A DNA stretch of 64,000 nt from Rufibacter radiotolerans (GCF_001078055.1 NZ_CP010777.1:332408-396407), one strand, 5' to 3'. Shown: positions 8,978-17,703, counted from the stretch's first letter. Translations and numbers: made by a program. The notes: generated by a model not told the origin, from the letters alone.

Positions 8978-9647
8978 CGCCTTTAATGGTCTTTATATGG
9001 TCTTCCCCTATTTTCTCCCGCACTTTTCTAATGTGCACATCTACGGTGCGCGGAATCACGAACACATCATTGCCCCACACGTTGTTTAATAGCTCGTCAC
9101 GGCTGAACACCTTGTTAGGGGTGGCCGCCAGAAACGCCAGCAGCTCAAACTCCTTTTTGGGCAGGGTGATTTTCTGGTCGCCTTTTATCACGTTAAAGCT
9201 GGTGCGGTCAATCTTCAGGTCGCCAATCTCAATCACGGCCACCTGCTCTGGGCTCTGGCTGGTGTCCCGGCGCTTGAAGGCGGCCAATCGGCTAATGAGT
9301 GCCCGTGGTTTTATGGGCTTTACTATAAAATCATCGGCGCCTGCCTCAAAGGCGGCTACCTCAGAGAATTCCTCGCTACGGGCGGTAAGGAACAGAATGT
9401 GCGTGTCTTTGAACTTGGGGTTCTCCCGCAGCAGGCGGCAGGCGGTAATGCCATCCATGACGGGCATCATCACATCCAGCAAAATAATGTCTGGGTTGAA
9501 TTTCCGGGCGATTTCCAAGGCTTTTTGCCCATTTTCGCCATACGCTACCTCATAGCCCTCTTTTTCCAGGTTGTACTGCAATAACTCCACAATGTCTGGA
9601 TCATCATCTACAACCAGAATCTTGTATTTAGCTGGGGTTTGCATCAT
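8952..9647 (-). CDS. Response regulator, OmpR/PhoB family
   Basis: A 231-residue DNA-binding regulator. The receiver domain has the acidic pocket VVDDDPD (residues 12-18), the phospho-acceptor Asp58 in LLDVMMP and the conserved Lys110 in FIVKPIKP. The C-terminal winged helix ends in the typical RTVDVHIRKVREKIG...TIKGVGYKF. It pairs with the overlapping histidine kinase. The start is either of two adjacent ATGs (9647, 9644); a further in-frame ATG at 9674 is less likely. A TATCTTTG box at 9753-9760 is a good candidate promoter for the pair. Confidence 0.93.
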   Translation of the reverse strand: MMQTPAKYKILVVDDDPDIVELLQYNLEKEGYEVAYGENGQKALEIARKFNPDIILLDVMMPVMDGITACRLLRENPKFKDTHILFLTARSEEFSEVAAFEAGADDFIVKPIKPRALISRLAAFKRRDTSQSPEQVAVIEIGDLKIDRTSFNVIKGDQKITLPKKEFELLAFLAATPNKVFSRDELLNNVWGNDVFVIPRTVDVHIRKVREKIGEDHIKTIKGVGYKFNTD

Positions 9648-9752
9648 GCTGCCATTAGGTGAAAAGAGAAACACGAGAGATTATGCCTTTGAAATCTGAG
9701 ACTTAATGCGCTTGGGCGAGAAAATGCCAAGCGAACCCTCTGAATTTCAAGT

Positions 9753-9760
9753 CAAAGATA
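9753..9760 (-). promoter_or_regulatory. Candidate -7 box for the two-component operon
   Basis: The minus-strand octamer TATCTTTG is identical to the rplM -7 box and matches TAnnTTTG. No clear -33 TTTG is seen at 17-21 bp, so the promoter may need an activator. The predicted leader is about 100 nt. Confidence 0.45.
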
Positions 9761-9850
9761 GGTATTGCATGTTACCTGAATGTTAAGCCTGCAGAATTTC
9801 TTCATTGGCCCACTAGCAGATGCCCACGGGGGTGGCTAAAACCAGTAATT

Positions 9851-9892
9851 TCTGTTTTAGGCCTATTTTAGCCAAAAAAGGCCTAAAACAGA
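9851..9892. repeat. Intergenic GTTTT-type palindrome, copy 5
   Basis: TCTGTTTTAGGCCTATTTTA pairs with its near-reverse complement GGCCTAAAACAGA. It shares its last bases with the adjoining terminator hairpin at 9891-9922, forming a double hairpin 3' of the DUF3108 gene. Confidence 0.7.
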
Positions 9893-9922
9893 TGAGCCAC
9901 CAGGGAAACCTGGTGGCTCATC
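9891..9922 (-). terminator. Hairpin terminator after the DUF3108 gene
   Basis: Perfect 14-bp arms GATGAGCCACCAGG around a 4-nt loop, 35 bp beyond the DUF3108 stop. T-rich sequence follows on both strands, so it should work in either direction and insulates the two-component promoter. Confidence 0.75.
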
Positions 9923-9956
9923 TGTTTTTTATTTTTATGCAATGCCTTTCACCTGA

Positions 9957-10766
9957 CTACCGCACCACGTTCAGTTTGCCTTGCAGGCCAGAATACTTGT
10001 AAAGGTCTACCTTCACAGATCCCACAAACATCTTCGCCTCAAACATCACCGGCACCTTGTTCACGTCATCAGAAAGATACACCGTGATGGCGTCTTCGCC
10101 GTCAAACAGCTTATTGGAGGGCATGCGCGGTACCAGGCGGTGGGCTTTGATCTTACCGGCCTTAGTGTCTACGGTCACCACACCACGGTACGTGATGTTC
10201 ATGTCAAAGATTTCGTCACCCAGGAAGCCCTGCAGCCTGATGGTCTGGCCCGTCCGGAAGTCATCCAGGTTGAGGGCCCGCAGGTAGTAGAAGCCACTCA
10301 CCATGTCCTGCACATTGTCCGGCACTTTATGGGTCACGTTCTTATGGTTCTTGCGGCTGTCATTGACTACCACTTTGTTGCCAATATGGTCAAAGTCGGT
10401 GGTTTCCTTGCGGCGGTAGTTGCCTTCCTCAATGTTGCGGTGGAACCGGAGCGGGAGCAGGGAGGCCGTGTCTATGTAAGAAGTCCAGGTGTCACGCACG
10501 CGGTGGAAGAAATCAAATGAGCCCGTGGTCTTGCCAGACACCGAGGTCTGGAAAGTAGGGCGGTTGTTGATGCGGTGCAGGCCAGGGGCTACCTGAATGG
10601 TGGCCTCTCCGGCGTTAATGACCCCGTAATGCACTTTGTACTGCAGCACCTCTCCGGTGCCAAAGCTCTCGTTTTTAACGGTACGCATGGTATCCTTGAT
10701 CGCGAAGGCGCTCAGGACCATTCCTAACAGAGGTATAAGTAGAAGTAGTTGATATTTTACACGCAT
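9957..10766 (-). CDS. DUF3108 domain-containing exported protein
   Basis: A 269-residue protein with an N-terminal hydrophobic export signal (residues about 5-22, LLLLIPLLGMVLSAFA) and a single DUF3108 domain that fills the rest, beginning SFGTGEVLQYKVHYGVINAGEATI. Members are periplasmic or outer-membrane-associated beta-rich proteins of unknown biochemical role, common near envelope genes in Bacteroidetes and Proteobacteria. It has its own good promoter (10811-10841) and a double hairpin 3' end, so it is probably monocistronic. Confidence 0.85.
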   Translation of the reverse strand: MRVKYQLLLLIPLLGMVLSAFAIKDTMRTVKNESFGTGEVLQYKVHYGVINAGEATIQVAPGLHRINNRPTFQTSVSGKTTGSFDFFHRVRDTWTSYIDTASLLPLRFHRNIEEGNYRRKETTDFDHIGNKVVVNDSRKNHKNVTHKVPDNVQDMVSGFYYLRALNLDDFRTGQTIRLQGFLGDEIFDMNITYRGVVTVDTKAGKIKAHRLVPRMPSNKLFDGEDAITVYLSDDVNKVPVMFEAKMFVGSVKVDLYKYSGLQGKLNVVR

Positions 10767-10810
10767 AAGCTAGTCTTTCCAATATTCCTGAGGCTATTCA
10801 AATGTCGTAC

Positions 10811-10841
10811 CAAACCTAACGGAGAAAGGAACGTGTACAAA
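10811..10841 (-). promoter_or_regulatory. Promoter of the DUF3108 gene
   Basis: On the minus strand a -7 box TAGGTTTG (10811-10818) and a -33 TTTG (10838-10841) are both exact matches to the Bacteroidetes consensus with a 19-bp spacer. Expected leader is about 40 nt. This is the best-formed promoter in the window. Confidence 0.75.
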
Positions 10842-10876
10842 TTAATGCTTTTTCAGGAGGAACTCAACTTAAACAG

Positions 10877-10902
10877 AAACGGCACCTTAAAAGGTGCCGT
10901 TT
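10877..10902 (-). terminator. recA terminator
   Basis: Perfect 12-bp arms AAACGGCACCTT with a 2-nt loop, 18 bp after the recA stop on the minus strand, followed by a short U-rich stretch. Confidence 0.8.
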
Positions 10903-10920
10903 TGTAGAAATTATATGTAG

Positions 10921-11958
10921 TTATTCTCCGGTGTCTTCCAGAACGGCCGCCACTTTTGCTGGCTCGCCTTTCACAATAGCCCGGATCTTGTCTTCAATCT
11001 CCTGCATGAGTTCTTCATTGTCTAACAGGAACTGTTTCACGGCATCACGGCCCTGACCTAAGCGATCACCGCTGTAAGAGAACCATGAACCAGACTTCTG
11101 TACCACACCCAGCTCAACCCCAAGATCCAGGATCTCGCCTACTTTGGAGATACCTTCGCCGTACATGATGTCAAACTCCACTACTTTGAACGGAGGCGCC
11201 ACCTTGTTTTTTACCACTTTCACTTTGGTGCGGTTACCGGTAATGTTGTCCGGGCCTTCTTTGATCTGCCCAATACGGCGGATGTCCAGACGAACCGAAG
11301 CGTAGAATTTAAGGGCGTTACCACCGGTGGTGGTCTCTGGGTTACCAAACATCACCCCAATCTTCTCACGCAACTGGTTAATGAAGATACACAAGCAACC
11401 TGTTTTGTTGATGGTACCGGTCAGTTTACGTAAGGCCTGAGACATCAAACGCGCCTGAAGACCCATTTTGCTGTCACCCATGTCGCCTTCCAGTTCGCCT
11501 TTAGGCACCAGAGCGGCCACGGAGTCAATCACGATAATGTCAATGGCACCGGAGCTGATCAAATGGTCGGCAATCTCCAGGGCCTGCTCACCGTTGTCTG
11601 GCTGCGCAATCAGGAGGTTTTCTGTGTCAATGCCTAGTTTCTCTGCGTATGCTTTGTCAAAAGCGTGCTCAGCGTCAATAAACGCGGCAATACCACCTTT
11701 TTTCTGAGCCTCGGCTATGCAGTGCATGGTAAGGGTAGTTTTACCGGACGATTCTGGTCCGTAAATCTCTACCACCCGTCCGCGGGGAAGACCACCAATA
11801 CCAAGGGCTATATCTAGGCCCAAAGAACCAGTGGAAATGGCTGGGACGTCCACTACCTGCGTATCATTCAGCTTCATGACAGTACCTTTACCATAGGTTT
11901 TGTCCAGCTTGTCGATGGTAAGTTGGAGCGCTTTTAATTTCTCGCTTTGTACACTCAT
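10921..11958 (-). CDS. recA: Recombinase RecA
   Basis: A 345-residue RecA, the ATP-dependent strand-exchange protein of homologous recombination and co-protease of the SOS response. The Walker A motif GPESSGKTT, the [16 protein letters not shown] segment, loop L2 region [20 protein letters not shown], and the C-terminal acidic tail are all in place. Length is normal and there is no intein. It stands alone, with its own terminator; no LexA-type box was recognised upstream. Confidence 0.99.
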   Translation of the reverse strand: MSVQSEKLKALQLTIDKLDKTYGKGTVMKLNDTQVVDVPAISTGSLGLDIALGIGGLPRGRVVEIYGPESSGKTTLTMHCIAEAQKKGGIAAFIDAEHAFDKAYAEKLGIDTENLLIAQPDNGEQALEIADHLISSGAIDIIVIDSVAALVPKGELEGDMGDSKMGLQARLMSQALRKLTGTINKTGCLCIFINQLREKIGVMFGNPETTTGGNALKFYASVRLDIRRIGQIKEGPDNITGNRTKVKVVKNKVAPPFKVVEFDIMYGEGISKVGEILDLGVELGVVQKSGSWFSYSGDRLGQGRDAVKQFLLDNEELMQEIEDKIRAIVKGEPAKVAAVLEDTGE

Positions 11959-12398
11959 GTTTGTGTTTTCTTTGCTTTTAATTTGTTGAATTTACAACTT
12001 CCTGAGCCAATCTGCAAACGCTTGCCGCGGCGTTTCAGCTGCTTTCCAGACTCATTCCGGAGGCGTATAAAGGAAACACCCAAAGTACCGGATTTGTGCC
12101 AAGAATTACTATTTTTTTTAGTTATTTTTTATTACTGAATGCTATTGAAAATAGCAACAGGTAATAGAAAGAGAAGCAGGCAGTTGCAGGATAAATCTCT
12201 GGTGGCCGGTCTTTTTCTCTATTCTCTTGCAACAACATTTCCCGCGTTTTAGTTACAGGCAGGGCAGGTATTTCCCAAGATTTTAGGGCCGTTCCTTTTA
12301 AACCCGTTTTTGCCTACCTTTCGGGTTAGGGCAATAGCGGTTGGCAGGGGCAAGCACCCTTTTTATTCTTTTCATAGCGGCAACGCAAACCTTATTAT
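11959..12398. other. Divergent intergenic region, recA / outer-membrane protein
   Basis: 440 bp with no gene. A stem-loop at 12131-12165 has a perfect 6-bp inner stem GCTATT/AATAGC plus outer ATTAC/GTAAT after a T-rich run. TACCTTTC near 12315 is one base off the -7 consensus and could serve the plus-strand gene. No convincing recA promoter was found. Confidence 0.45.
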
Positions 12399-13568
12399 AT
12401 GCCTAAGAAGTGGCTTTTACTGGCGACCGGCGCCTTTTTTCTGAGTTTATCGGGCTATGCCCAGTTAAACAATGCGGCCTTTGAAACCCGGCAACCGGTA
12501 AAGCCAGACCAGACCGGCGAGCTGCAGCTGGGCCTGAACGTACTGGGCTACCAGAAAAACAACGAGTACTTCAATGACATCGCCGAGGGCTACACGCTGT
12601 TTGGCTACCACCTCAACCCCCGGCTTATTTACCATGCCTCGCCCACGGTGCGGCTAGACGTGGGCGTGCAGGTGCAGAAAGACTTCGGGACTAAGAAATA
12701 TTCCCTGGTACAGCCCACCTTCACGCTGCGGTACGAGGAAAACGGCATGGCCCTGCTGTTGGGTACCCTGGAAGGCCACCTGAACCACGGCTACATTGAG
12801 CCTCTCTATGACTTTGAGCGCGTCATGACCAACCGCCTGGAAAACGGCCTGCAGTTTCTGCTGGACAAGCCCGGCACCAAGGTAGACGTCTGGATTGACT
12901 GGCAGCGCTACCTGCGGCGCCTGGACCCGTTCCAGGAAGAGGTGGCCGGCGGGGTCTCCTCAGAGATTACGCTCTACCGCACGCCAGTTTCCCTGGGTTT
13001 TGAGGAAAACACCCCAGAAACGGAAACTTACATCGGCCTGCCGCTGCAGTTCACGGCCCAGCACCGCGGCGGCCAGATAGATGATACAGACCTGCCCCTG
13101 GTTACGCTTGCCAATGTGGCGGCGGGGCTGGTGTTCAAGAAAAGCTATGACAGAAAGGTGTTGAAGGCGCTGCATTTTCAGCCGTACGTGGTGGGTTGGA
13201 AGGATTTCTCCAATGAAAAGAACCTGGCCTTTACGCAAGGCGGGGGGCTGTACCTGAACGCGGGGGTAGACACCAAATACCAGAACGTGATGCTGAGCTA
13301 CTGGCGCGGCAACGGGTATTACTCAGAGCTGGGCGGCAAGCTGTTCCCGTCGGTCTCCTCTAACTTTAAGACGCCAGATTATACCCAGAAAAACCGGCAG
13401 CTGCTCATTCTGCGCTTCATGCATGACATCAAGCTAATGGACGGACTGGACCTGACCTTGCGGGTAGAGCCGTACTATGACCTGGATTTTCCTAAGCTGG
13501 AATTCTCCAATAGCCTGTACCTCAATTTCAACTCTGATTTCTTTCTGGCCAAGCCCAAACGGAGGTAA
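12399..13568 (+). CDS. Putative outer-membrane beta-barrel protein
   Basis: A 389-residue protein with a signal peptide (MPKKWLLLATGAFFLSLSGYAQ, cut after GYA). The rest alternates hydrophobic and polar residues with many aromatic-ended strands (LYLNAGVDTKYQNVMLSYW, LRVEPYYDLDF), as in outer-membrane barrels. No named family recognised. It may be a porin-like or surface structural protein. Its stop codon is followed directly by a palindrome that exactly fills the gap to the convergent acetyltransferase gene. The start is the only ATG that gives a full signal peptide. Confidence 0.65.
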   Translation: MPKKWLLLATGAFFLSLSGYAQLNNAAFETRQPVKPDQTGELQLGLNVLGYQKNNEYFNDIAEGYTLFGYHLNPRLIYHASPTVRLDVGVQVQKDFGTKKYSLVQPTFTLRYEENGMALLLGTLEGHLNHGYIEPLYDFERVMTNRLENGLQFLLDKPGTKVDVWIDWQRYLRRLDPFQEEVAGGVSSEITLYRTPVSLGFEENTPETETYIGLPLQFTAQHRGGQIDDTDLPLVTLANVAAGLVFKKSYDRKVLKALHFQPYVVGWKDFSNEKNLAFTQGGGLYLNAGVDTKYQNVMLSYWRGNGYYSELGGKLFPSVSSNFKTPDYTQKNRQLLILRFMHDIKLMDGLDLTLRVEPYYDLDFPKLEFSNSLYLNFNSDFFLAKPKRR

Positions 13569-13569
13569 T

Positions 13570-13610
13570 GCCGTTTTGGGCCTGTTTTCCGGAAAACGGG
13601 CCTGAAACGC
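13570..13610. repeat. Intergenic GTTTT-type palindrome, copy 6
   Basis: CCGTTTTGGGCCTGTTTTCC pairs with GGAAAACGGGCCTGAAACG. It fills the whole 42-bp space between two convergent stop codons, a natural place for a bidirectional terminator. Confidence 0.75.
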
Positions 13611-14207
13611 CTACCGAAGCTGGGCCGCCTGGTGGTCATGGCGCAGCAGCCGGTACACATTTATGGGGCGTGACGGAACGCCTGTCTCCTCCTGTACCAG
13701 GGGCGTATAGGTTCTGGTATAGGTGAATCCGCACCGTTCGGCCACCCGTTTGCTTCGGTCATTGCCTTCGGCGCAGCGCACGTTCACGCAATCCATGCGC
13801 AGCACCTGAAACGCGTACCGCAGCATGGCCTTGAGGGCCTCGGTGGCATAACCCTGCCCCTCTGCTTCTTCACTTAGGTAGTAGCCCACCTCGGCAAAAA
13901 GCTTTCCCCGCGCCAGGCGCCTGAGGGTAATATCGCCTATGTAGTCTTGTTCTTCCTGGCGCCAGATGCCAAAGCTATAGAGGTCACCGGCCCGCAGCTG
14001 AAGGGCCAGAAGCCTGAGGCGCCGTTCGGCGTCAGCCAGGGTCTGCACGGCCTTGGTGCGGTCCGGGAAATCTGACTGCAGGCGGGAGCGGTTCTGGTCC
14101 AGCAGTTGCCAGAACTCCTGGGCCATGCCGGGGCCATAGGGCTTAAGGAGAAGCCGGTCTGTGAGAAGCTCAGTCTGGGTAGCCGGCGAAGAAGAAAGTT
14201 GCCGCAT
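13611..14207 (-). CDS. GNAT family N-acetyltransferase, RimJ/RimL type
   Basis: A 198-residue GNAT protein that would transfer an acetyl group from acetyl-CoA to an amine, as in ribosomal protein N-terminal acetylation or small-molecule resistance. Family features are TDRLLLKPY at the start, GDITLRRL, the EVGYYLSEEAEGQGYATEAL block, which holds the acetyl-CoA binding loop (EGQGYATEA), and NDRSKRVAERCGF. The ATG at 14207 was chosen because longer starts add a tail unlike the family. The substrate is unknown. Confidence 0.85.
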   Translation of the reverse strand: MRQLSSSPATQTELLTDRLLLKPYGPGMAQEFWQLLDQNRSRLQSDFPDRTKAVQTLADAERRLRLLALQLRAGDLYSFGIWRQEEQDYIGDITLRRLARGKLFAEVGYYLSEEAEGQGYATEALKAMLRYAFQVLRMDCVNVRCAEGNDRSKRVAERCGFTYTRTYTPLVQEETGVPSRPINVYRLLRHDHQAAQLR

Positions 14208-14397
14208 AAGATTGCCTTGGGTCTGGCTTATGTGTACGGGCATCGCGGGCCGCAGATGTGGCAATGGTAGGTTTTTGTGTCGGGTTTCGGGCAAAATTAC
14301 TTGTCCGTATTACTACGGCCTATGCCTGGGTGTTTTTCACAGCCGTCAGATAAACTCTGGCTTTGGGTTTGCCGTTAAGCACTTAGTTTAAAATCAC

Positions 14398-15291
14398 ATG
14401 CAAGACAGGACCATAGAAGAATCATTGCAGGAATACGGCCGGGGCATTATTGGGGGCTTGCTATTCAGTTTGCCCATGCTCTATACCATGGAGGTGTGGT
14501 GGACCAGCTTCCATATAGTGCCGTGGCAACTGGTTCTCTATATTGTGGTCACGTTTGTGCTGCTTTTAGCTTACAACACCTACGCCGGCCTCCGGCCCTC
14601 CGCCTCCTGGAAAGAGGTGGCCATTGACTCTGTGGAGGAAATGGGGCTGGGGCTGCTTCTGTCTTTTTTAATTCTTTGGCTTTTGGGGCGCATTGACCTG
14701 GGGGAGATGCCCCTGGAGCGCGTGGTGTACAAGGTAGTGGTGGAGGCCATGACGGTCGCCATTGGCGTTTCGGTGGGTACCGCCCAGCTAGGCGCCTCCG
14801 GCGATGAGGAGGAGGAACAGAAAGAGGAGGGAAATGAACCGTTGGGCCTTCAGCAGGCCTCCACCCTGGAAGCCGTGTTACTGGCCACCTGCGCCGGCAT
14901 GCTGTTTGGGGCCAACATCGCGCCCACCGATGAAGTGGTGATGATTGCTGCCTCCGTGACCCCGTTTCAGTTGCTGCTCTTGTGTTTGGCCTCGTTGGCG
15001 CTGAGTACCCTGGTGTTGTTTTACATTGGGTTTAAGGGTGCGTATGAAACCCCGGCCAACGAGAAGCCCAAGCTCCTGGAGCTGCTCTGGAGCGTGAGTA
15101 TTACCTATGCCACCGCCTTCTGCGTTTCTGCGGGCGCGCTGTGGTTTTTTGGCCGGTTCAACGGGGCCGGCCTTGAGTTTTGCATTGCGATGACGGTAGT
15201 ACTGGCGATGGTTTCCTCCTTGGGGGCATCGGCGGGCCGGTTCTTGTTTGACCAGGAATATAAAGAACACCATGAAAAAAAATCTGCTTGA
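14398..15291 (+). CDS. TIGR02587/DUF2391 family integral membrane protein
   Basis: A 297-residue inner-membrane protein with about seven hydrophobic helices and a highly acidic cytoplasmic loop near residues 138-152 (DEEEEQKEEGNE). It matches the family TIGR02587, a membrane protein of unknown function found next to TIGR02588. The next gene starts inside its last codons (20-bp overlap), so the two are translationally coupled. The intramembrane segment GANIAPTDEVVMIA is a strongly patterned polar stretch and may line a conduction path, but this is inference. Confidence 0.8.
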   Translation: MQDRTIEESLQEYGRGIIGGLLFSLPMLYTMEVWWTSFHIVPWQLVLYIVVTFVLLLAYNTYAGLRPSASWKEVAIDSVEEMGLGLLLSFLILWLLGRIDLGEMPLERVVYKVVVEAMTVAIGVSVGTAQLGASGDEEEEQKEEGNEPLGLQQASTLEAVLLATCAGMLFGANIAPTDEVVMIAASVTPFQLLLLCLASLALSTLVLFYIGFKGAYETPANEKPKLLELLWSVSITYATAFCVSAGALWFFGRFNGAGLEFCIAMTVVLAMVSSLGASAGRFLFDQEYKEHHEKKSA

Positions 15292-15649
15292 GTGGTCTGT
15301 CTTCGGGGTGAGTTTGCTCCTGATTCTGGCGCTAGTGGGCTACCTGGCCATCAAGTCCTTCTCCTACCAAGACAACCCACCCGACCTGAAGGTGATGATC
15401 ATTCCGGAGCCGGGTAGGCAAGACCAGAACATCTACCGCCTGGAGCTCATGAACCATGGCGAGCAGGCCGCGGAAAATATTCAGGTGGAAGTGGCCCTGG
15501 TGTTGCAAGGACAGGAGCTGGAAACCGCCCAGGCCATGTTCCCGCTGGCACCCCATAAAAGCACCATGAAAGCCTGGGTCACGTTCAGGAGCCCCAGAGC
15601 CGCAAACCAGGAGGTAAAGGTGCATGTGCTGGGCTATAACCAACCGTAG
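15272..15649 (+). CDS. TIGR02588 family membrane-anchored protein
   Basis: A 125-residue protein with one N-terminal transmembrane helix (LLEWSVFGVSLLLILALVGYLAI) and a periplasmic domain with a beta-sandwich-like pattern (YRLELMNHGEQAAENIQVEVALVLQG), as in Ig-like or DUF11-type folds. It is the known partner of TIGR02587. The ATG at 15272 was chosen over an upstream one because it begins directly before the helix. A U-tailed hairpin follows at 15677. Confidence 0.8.
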   Translation: MKKNLLEWSVFGVSLLLILALVGYLAIKSFSYQDNPPDLKVMIIPEPGRQDQNIYRLELMNHGEQAAENIQVEVALVLQGQELETAQAMFPLAPHKSTMKAWVTFRSPRAANQEVKVHVLGYNQP

Positions 15650-15676
15650 GTAAGCGAAGGAATCCTTTAAAAGAGC

Positions 15677-15716
15677 ATCGCCTGCCCCATAACATAATTG
15701 TTATAGGGCAGGCGAT
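15677..15716 (+). terminator. Intrinsic terminator of the TIGR02587-TIGR02588 operon
   Basis: 18-nt arms (ATCGCCTGCCCCATAACA left) pair with a single G-U position around TAAT, followed by TTTTTATT. It lies 27 bp after the stop. Confidence 0.88.
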
Positions 15717-15775
15717 TTTTTATTGACCACAAGGCGTTTGGTGGAAGGACCCTGGGTATTGACTTAAGCGGAAGC

Positions 15776-16204
15776 TTATTGGTTCAGGAACGGGTATTTG
15801 TGCTGCAGGGGGCTATGCAGCTGCTGCTGGCGGGCAATCACCTCCATGGAGTGGGCAATCTCATTGAAATACTCCAGACGCCGGATCAGCTGCTCTTTCA
15901 AGAGTACGGTGCCTTCTGGGGTACGCAGGTACGCCCGCTTGTTTTCCAGGATCTTGTGCATCACGTCCTGCACCAGCTTTCCTTCCCGCATGTACAAATC
16001 ATGGAACTCCACCAAGGCGTCAAAGCCGGGTTTGGTGACCTGGCACGGGAAGCCGGCATGCGATAACACATCACACAGCAGGTTTACCTCCAGCGGCATG
16101 GTAATGTCATAGGGCGTGGTACGGACATCAAGGCCTCTCTTAATGTAGGAGAAGATGGTTTCCAGGTTTTGTTCAAAGCGTTCGTAAAGGGCTGCGGCTT
16201 CCAT
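15776..16204 (-). CDS. Conserved-looking hypothetical protein, helical
   Basis: A 142-residue soluble protein not recognised. It is predicted mostly helical, with no signal peptide or membrane segment. Notable segments are YERFEQNLETIFSYIKRGL at the N-terminus and LLKEQLIRRLEYFNEIAHSMEVIARQQQL near the C-terminus, which could form a coiled coil. A TACTTTTG box (16233-16240), fitting TAnnTTTG, lies 29 bp upstream. It appears monocistronic, convergent with the TIGR02588 gene. Confidence 0.7.
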   Translation of the reverse strand: MEAAALYERFEQNLETIFSYIKRGLDVRTTPYDITMPLEVNLLCDVLSHAGFPCQVTKPGFDALVEFHDLYMREGKLVQDVMHKILENKRAYLRTPEGTVLLKEQLIRRLEYFNEIAHSMEVIARQQQLHSPLQHKYPFLNQ

Positions 16205-16232
16205 GCAAGTTTGGTTTTAAAGGAATCAGGGG

Positions 16233-16240
16233 CAAAAGTA
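16233..16240 (-). promoter_or_regulatory. Candidate -7 box upstream of the 16204 gene
   Basis: Minus-strand TACTTTTG matches TAnnTTTG. It would give a leader of about 20 nt. No -33 element is obvious at the right distance. Confidence 0.4.
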
Positions 16241-16295
16241 CACAATGCGTTACTCTTTTTCACCACCTGCTGTTTCTTGTACCCAGAAAGGGTTT

Positions 16296-16335
16296 CTGTT
16301 TTAAGCCTGTTTTCCGGAAAACAGGCTTAAAACAG
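16296..16335. repeat. Intergenic GTTTT-type palindrome, copy 7 (perfect, loop-free)
   Basis: A perfect 40-bp palindrome: arm CTGTTTTAAGCCTGTTTTCC followed at once by its exact reverse complement. The last nine bases lie inside the neighbouring minus-strand gene and supply its two final codons and stop. Confidence 0.85.
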
Positions 16336-17703
16336 GTGTAAAATTTCCTGGCTCAGGGCCTGGGCCTGTTCCCGGAGCTCGGGTACGGCGTTAGATTCCC
16401 AAAGCTCGCCGCGCAGGGCCGCGCCCAGTGTGAAAAGCCCCTGGCACGGTTCCCCGTTGGCTTGCAATACCCGGTAATGCGCATCGGCTTTCAGGCCCAT
16501 GCCCATGGGGTGCGGGAAGAGAAGGTCCTGCGCCAGCATTGATTTCACCAGCGGGTCCTTTAGTTTAGCGTACTCCAGTTGCGGGCCGGTGCAGTTAATG
16601 ACGCGGTCGGCCAACAGTGTCTGGGTAGTGCCTAGTGTTTTTACCTGCACTTCAATCTGTCCGTTTTGTGGGTGAATTTTTTGAATGCGGCCGGGCATAA
16701 TCTCCAGGAAACCGTCTTTGATGGCCTGCTTTATCTTAGCGTGCACTTGCGGCGGTAATCTATGCCGCGCCACCGTCCAGAGAGAGCCCAGCTTCTGGCT
16801 GAAGCGCTTCTTGTCTGCGTCTGAAAAGCGTTGCCAGAGCGCCTGGGTCTGGGCCCGAACCCCATTGATTAAAGGCTCCCAGTGGTCCTGGCCCTTTTCC
16901 TGAAGCGCTTTCTTGAACAGGTCCACCACCTCACGCAGAGAAGAAGCCCCGGCAATTTGCGTACTGAAGGCGGTGTCAAGGGTAGACGTGCGGTAGGGAT
17001 AGGGTAGGTAGCCGTTGGTGGAGACGGCGGTAATGGTGCCGTTGAAGCCTTGTTTGAGCAGGGCCAGAATGATGTCAATGCTGGTCAGTCCCGTGCCTAT
17101 CAACAGCAAGCGGCCCTGATCCGGGAGGTTTTGCCAGGCCTCAGGTTTCCAAGGGTTGTGGTAGTACAGGGGCGGGGCCAGTTGCGGGCTGGTTCCGCGC
17201 AGCGGCGAAGGTTGGAAATTGCCCAGGGCCAGCACCACCTTGTGCGCGGGTATTTGTTGACCATCCTTTAGTTGCAGCTGGTAGGGGAATTCTGCCTGTG
17301 CTGTATGCTGGAGGTGCACCACCCGCTGGGAAAGAACCTGGGCCGTGTTGTGGCCGGCCGGCTGGGCCAGGGCCTGGGTTAGCTGTTCCTCCAGGTACTG
17401 GCCGTACACTTTTCTGGGCATGAAGATCTTCTCCAATTCTTCAGGGGGCGTGTAGGCGTACAGCGGTTGCTGCCGCAGCCAATCCACGAAATGATGGGGC
17501 TGGTCTGGGTAGGCGCTCATGCGGCCGGCGTACACGTTCAGCAAAAAGAGGTCTGAGCCAGCGGAATATGCCACGCCTTTGCCCACCGGGTAGCCCTCAT
17601 TCAGGAGCAGCACGTGCACGGGTGTCTGCTGCTGCCGGAGCAAATGCACGGCCACCATGGTCCCACTGAACCCTCCTCCCACAATAGCAATTACTTGGCG
17701 CAT
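16327..17703 (-). CDS. FAD/NAD(P)-binding protein (NAD_binding_9-like)
   Basis: A 458-residue flavoprotein-like enzyme. The N-terminal Rossmann motif AIVGGGFSGTMVAVHLL starts at residue 4, followed by KGVAYSAGSDLFLLNVYAGRMSAYPDQP. A second nucleotide-binding segment, LLLIGTGLTSIDIILALL, lies mid-protein. Such proteins (PF13454 group, related to HI0933 and hydroxyacylglutathione-adjacent oxidoreductases) have no firm reaction assigned. The ATG at 17703 sits right before the FAD motif. The C-terminus ends HLF-stop, and the stop with the last codons comes from the palindrome at 16296-16335. Confidence 0.8.
   Translation of the reverse strand: MRQVIAIVGGGFSGTMVAVHLLRQQQTPVHVLLLNEGYPVGKGVAYSAGSDLFLLNVYAGRMSAYPDQPHHFVDWLRQQPLYAYTPPEELEKIFMPRKVYGQYLEEQLTQALAQPAGHNTAQVLSQRVVHLQHTAQAEFPYQLQLKDGQQIPAHKVVLALGNFQPSPLRGTSPQLAPPLYYHNPWKPEAWQNLPDQGRLLLIGTGLTSIDIILALLKQGFNGTITAVSTNGYLPYPYRTSTLDTAFSTQIAGASSLREVVDLFKKALQEKGQDHWEPLINGVRAQTQALWQRFSDADKKRFSQKLGSLWTVARHRLPPQVHAKIKQAIKDGFLEIMPGRIQKIHPQNGQIEVQVKTLGTTQTLLADRVINCTGPQLEYAKLKDPLVKSMLAQDLLFPHPMGMGLKADAHYRVLQANGEPCQGLFTLGAALRGELWESNAVPELREQAQALSQEILHLF

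Noticed and set aside
9981..10520. 179-residue plus-strand frame opposite the DUF3108 gene
   Set aside because: Antisense shadow of a recognised gene, His/Val-rich low-information sequence with no start signal.
12079..12102. CAAAGTA/CAA as a recA promoter
   Set aside because: The box lacks one spacer base of TAnnTTTG and the -33 spacing is about 12 bp, too short.
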